A stretch of DNA of 64,000 nucleotides from Mucilaginibacter phenanthrenivorans (GTDB lineage Bacteria > Bacteroidota > Bacteroidia > Sphingobacteriales > Sphingobacteriaceae). Location: positions 124,001 to 188,000 of the forward strand of contig NZ_JAHVAP010000012.1 of NCBI RefSeq assembly GCF_024721155.1, in the 5' to 3' direction. This document shows positions 61,671-64,000 of this stretch, one piece after another. The notes below the pieces were generated by a model. It worked only from the letters and a program-made list of their open reading frames with translations. It was not told the origin of the DNA and searched no databases. The position numbers were made by a program, and so were the translations under genes. Position 1 is the stretch's first letter; every line of letters starts with the position of its first letter.

Positions 61671-63148
61671 GATTTGGATTGGATGATAGCGTAATTGAAA
61701 AGCTCACCGAGGTTTTTGAGGCCCACCCAAAGGTGGATAAAGCCTATATTTTTGGCTCGCGCGCCAAAGGGAATTTCCGTGCCGATTCTGACATTGATAT
61801 TGCCATAAAAGGCTATGGCCTAACGCTGGACGATATTTTAAAAATGAGCGTGGCTTTTGAGGATAAAGGCATAACCCATAAAATTGACCTGCTGGATTAT
61901 AACGAGATAAAAGAGCCTGCTTTAATTGAACATATTGACAGGGTTGGGGTGGAGTTTTATAGTAGGTGGAAAGAATATAAATTTTCAGAATTATTATTAG
62001 ATGAAAGTATTTCATACGGAATTGTACAACCAGGAACACATACTGAGATAAATTCAGTTCCAATTATCCGGGGGAATAACTTGAAGAATGGAAAAATCAT
62101 CACGGATGAAATCATGAAAGTATCAGCTACTATTGAAGAAAAGTTTTTACGTACTCGGCTTATAGGTGGCGAACTTTTAATTACAGTAGTCGGCAGTGTT
62201 GGTGAATGTGCCATTGTGCCTGCTGCTTTAAAGGGCTGGAATGTTGCACGGGCAATTAGTGTGGCGAGAATTAAGCAAGGATTTGATACAGAATATATAA
62301 AATATGCATTTAAAACAGATGATTTAGCGTTTCAAATGTATGGCAATACTAACGACACGGTTCAGCCAACGCTTAATCTTTCCTCTTTAAAAGGGCTAAT
62401 ACTTACGCTACCCTCATTTAAAGAGCAAAATAAAATAACTTCTATTTTACTCAGCCTTGATAATAAAATAGACCTCCTTCACCGCCAAAATAAAACACTT
62501 GAACAACTTGCTGAAACGCTTTTTAGGCAATGGTTTGTGGAGGAAGCGGAAGAAGATTGGGAAGAAAAGCGATTGATTGATGTAATTAAGCTTATTGGGG
62601 GCGGTACTCCCAAAACAGAGAATCCGGAATATTGGGATGGCAATATAAAATGGATCTCAGCAAGAGACATTACTCCAAATCACAAAGGCTTTATAAGTAA
62701 CACTGAAAAATCAATAACTGAATCGGGTTTAAAAAATAGTTCAGCAAAAATTATAGAAAAATATTCAACAATAATTTCTGCACGTGGAACAGTAGGAAAG
62801 TATTGTCTTCTATCTGAACCGATGGCATTCAGTCAGTCTAATTACGGTATTCAACCAAAATTAGGAGGACTGTTTTTCTTTACATATTTATTAATTGCCC
62901 ATAGTGTAGAAGAATTGCAGGCAGCAGCATATGGTAGCGTTTTCGATACTATAACTACTAATACATTTACTGAACATAAAATTAAAATACCACCCGAAAC
63001 TGATCTTTTTCAGTTTGAAAAAAAAATTGAATCATATTTTAAAAAAATTGAATCTAACCAAACCCAAATCCAATCGCTCACCAAAATGCGCGATACCTTA
63101 TTACCTAAGTTAATGAGCGGAGAAGTAAGGGTAAAAATGCCGGGATAA
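61667..63148 (+). CDS. hsdS: Nucleotidyltransferase-HsdS fusion (type I specificity subunit)
   Basis: 493 aa. Residues 1-98 are a complete minimal nucleotidyltransferase: GSRAKGNFRADSDIDIAI (G30, S31, D42, D44) and the third acidic residue in KIDLLDY (D74). The chain then continues without a stop into an HsdS: TRD1 (about 103-250), the conserved helix region LSLDNKIDLLHRQNKTLEQLAETLFRQWF (about 263-293), TRD2 (about 297-440) with GGGTPKTENPEYWDGNIKW, and the final KMRDTLLPKLMSGEV. It both sets DNA specificity and may act in the HEPN/MNT system. No internal stop or frameshift separates them. Confidence 0.88.
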   Translation: MRFGLDDSVIEKLTEVFEAHPKVDKAYIFGSRAKGNFRADSDIDIAIKGYGLTLDDILKMSVAFEDKGITHKIDLLDYNEIKEPALIEHIDRVGVEFYSRWKEYKFSELLLDESISYGIVQPGTHTEINSVPIIRGNNLKNGKIITDEIMKVSATIEEKFLRTRLIGGELLITVVGSVGECAIVPAALKGWNVARAISVARIKQGFDTEYIKYAFKTDDLAFQMYGNTNDTVQPTLNLSSLKGLILTLPSFKEQNKITSILLSLDNKIDLLHRQNKTLEQLAETLFRQWFVEEAEEDWEEKRLIDVIKLIGGGTPKTENPEYWDGNIKWISARDITPNHKGFISNTEKSITESGLKNSSAKIIEKYSTIISARGTVGKYCLLSEPMAFSQSNYGIQPKLGGLFFFTYLLIAHSVEELQAAAYGSVFDTITTNTFTEHKIKIPPETDLFQFEKKIESYFKKIESNQTQIQSLTKMRDTLLPKLMSGEVRVKMPG

Positions 63149-63179
63149 ATACACACCTTTATAACCTAAACCAAATTAT

Positions 63180-63464
63180 ATGAAACCAGAAGATGTAACC
63201 CCGGCCAAATTTCACGTTCACACCATTATTTATAACAATGATGGTTTTTCGGTAGCTTATGGCGTTTGGGAAGACGATAAGTCTAAACGCCTTGCTATGC
63301 GATGGAACGGGAATAATGAAGAAATTGGATACCCAAGCCAGGGTGGTAACCCACTTTGGTTTCAGTTGCCTAATGAAAGTATTTGGACAAGTGAAATATT
63401 AAGGGCTGTTGATAACATAAATACTCATGAAAAGCGGGTAGAAGATTTGGATTCAAAATTGTAA
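63180..63464 (+). CDS. Small hypothetical protein between hsdS and hsdR
   Basis: 94 aa: MKPEDVTPAKFHVHTIIYN, GYPSQGGNPLWFQLPNESIWTSEILRAV. I do not recognise a family. It lies 31 bases after the hsdS stop and 10 bases before hsdR, in the same direction, so is likely co-transcribed. It may be an accessory protein; function unknown. Confidence 0.6.
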   Translation: MKPEDVTPAKFHVHTIIYNNDGFSVAYGVWEDDKSKRLAMRWNGNNEEIGYPSQGGNPLWFQLPNESIWTSEILRAVDNINTHEKRVEDLDSKL

Positions 63465-63474
63465 TTTCGGCTTA

Positions 63475-64000
63475 ATGAAACCCATCACCGAAAGCCATAT
63501 AGAAACTTTCGCCATTGAAACCCTGCGAGAGATTGGCTGGGCCTATGTGCCGGGGATTGCTATAGCGCCTGGTGCGGAGCTGGCGGAGCGTGAAAGTTTT
63601 GAGCAGGTTATTTTAACCGCGCGTTTGCGCAAGGCGGTTTCGGTATTAAACCCGGACATTCCGCATGATGCACAGGAACAGGCCGTACAAAAGGTGCTGC
63701 GCATTTATTCGCCGGAGCTGCTGCACAACAACGAAAACTTTCACAGGCTACTAGTAGAAAAGGTGAAAATCCCCTATCAAAAAGACGGCTTTGAGCGCAG
63801 CTATGAAGTTGCCCTTGTTGATTTTGAAAACGTTTTCAACAACGAGTTCAGCGTAATAAACCAATACACCATAGTTGAAAGGAACCAGAACAAACGCCCT
63901 GATGTATTGCTTTTTGTAAACGGCATTCCGCTGGTAGTTATCGAACTGAAAAACCCGGTTGATGAAAAAGCCAAAATGCAGAGCGCTTTTAATCAAATTG
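63475..64000 (+). CDS. hsdR: Type I restriction endonuclease HsdR, N-terminal fragment
   Basis: The ATG at 63475 opens 175 codons that run off the right edge. The start MKPITESHIETFAIETLREIG is typical. The nuclease centre is visible: ERNQNKRPDVLLFVNGIPLVVIELKNP, i.e. D in RPDV and the E-x-K of VIELK (about 141-162), the PD-(D/E)xK type. The motor part lies beyond the window. With HsdM and HsdS it completes a three-subunit type I restriction enzyme. Confidence 0.93.
   Translation, partial: MKPITESHIETFAIETLREIGWAYVPGIAIAPGAELAERESFEQVILTARLRKAVSVLNPDIPHDAQEQAVQKVLRIYSPELLHNNENFHRLLVEKVKIPYQKDGFERSYEVALVDFENVFNNEFSVINQYTIVERNQNKRPDVLLFVNGIPLVVIELKNPVDEKAKMQSAFNQI

Overview
The window reads as chromosomal DNA of a Bacteroidota bacterium, most likely Sphingobacteriaceae (Mucilaginibacter/Pedobacter-like). 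The reasons are the many outer-membrane barrels with carboxypeptidase-like N-terminal domains, the families DUF5686, DUF4142, DUF4397, DUF4932 and HYC_CC_PP, a GH95 fucosidase, and promoters with the Bacteroidota -7 box TANNTTTG. No rRNA or complete tRNA was found. Genus assignment is inference.

Layout. 1-4.9 kb: the start of a TonB-dependent receptor running off the left edge, then a chromate module (ChrB domain fused to an AraC HTH, a DUF1259 protein, ChrA). 5.3-12.1 kb: a DUF4932 metallopeptidase-like protein, a large beta-barrel protein, and a divergent ECF sigma factor with a membrane protein and a DUF4097-like exported protein. 12.2-16.6 kb: a START-domain protein, a small orphan, a DUF5686 protein and a MarR regulator; palindromic operators related to each other precede three of these units, suggesting a local MarR regulon.

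18.3-26.6 kb is the accessory island and the most interesting part. A compact four-gene ubiquitin-like operon (tandem-Ubl protein, cysteine-free E2-like protein, JAB-E1 fusion, DUF6527) is divergent from an HTH gene and an ImmA/IrrE metallopeptidase gene. The 200 bp between them carries repeated operator-like arms. A Ser/Thr kinase-TPR protein pair converges on it. Next comes a two-gene toxin-antitoxin-like pair (53-aa protein plus an ADP-ribosyltransferase-like protein). Three same-orientation remnants of one IS200-like transposase 3' end, two of them with a palindromic hairpin, punctuate the island (18.4, 25.2 and 26.6 kb), so the modules look like cargo placed between remnants of a mobile element.

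26.6-57.2 kb is mostly ordinary chromosome: lipoproteins (NHL, DUF4397), DUF2141, a LytS/LytTR two-component system, a candidate small RNA near 32.9 kb, a GlxA-type regulator, a GH95 fucosidase, an MG2-type surface protein, a second CHR transporter with a Crp/Fnr regulator, YceH, a YycJ-like MBL hydrolase, an FAD oxidoreductase, two DinB/YfiT-fold proteins, a probable copper group (HYC_CC_PP, HMA, barrel), aspartic proteases, an S10 peptidase and a BlaI/BlaR1 pair. 57.2-58.3 kb is a 557-bp tandem duplication with nested 84-bp repeats. 59.4-64 kb is a type I restriction-modification locus (HsdM, small ORF, HEPN protein, a nucleotidyltransferase-HsdS fusion, small ORF, HsdR cut by the right edge). 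Several dispersed intergenic repeat families recur through the window.
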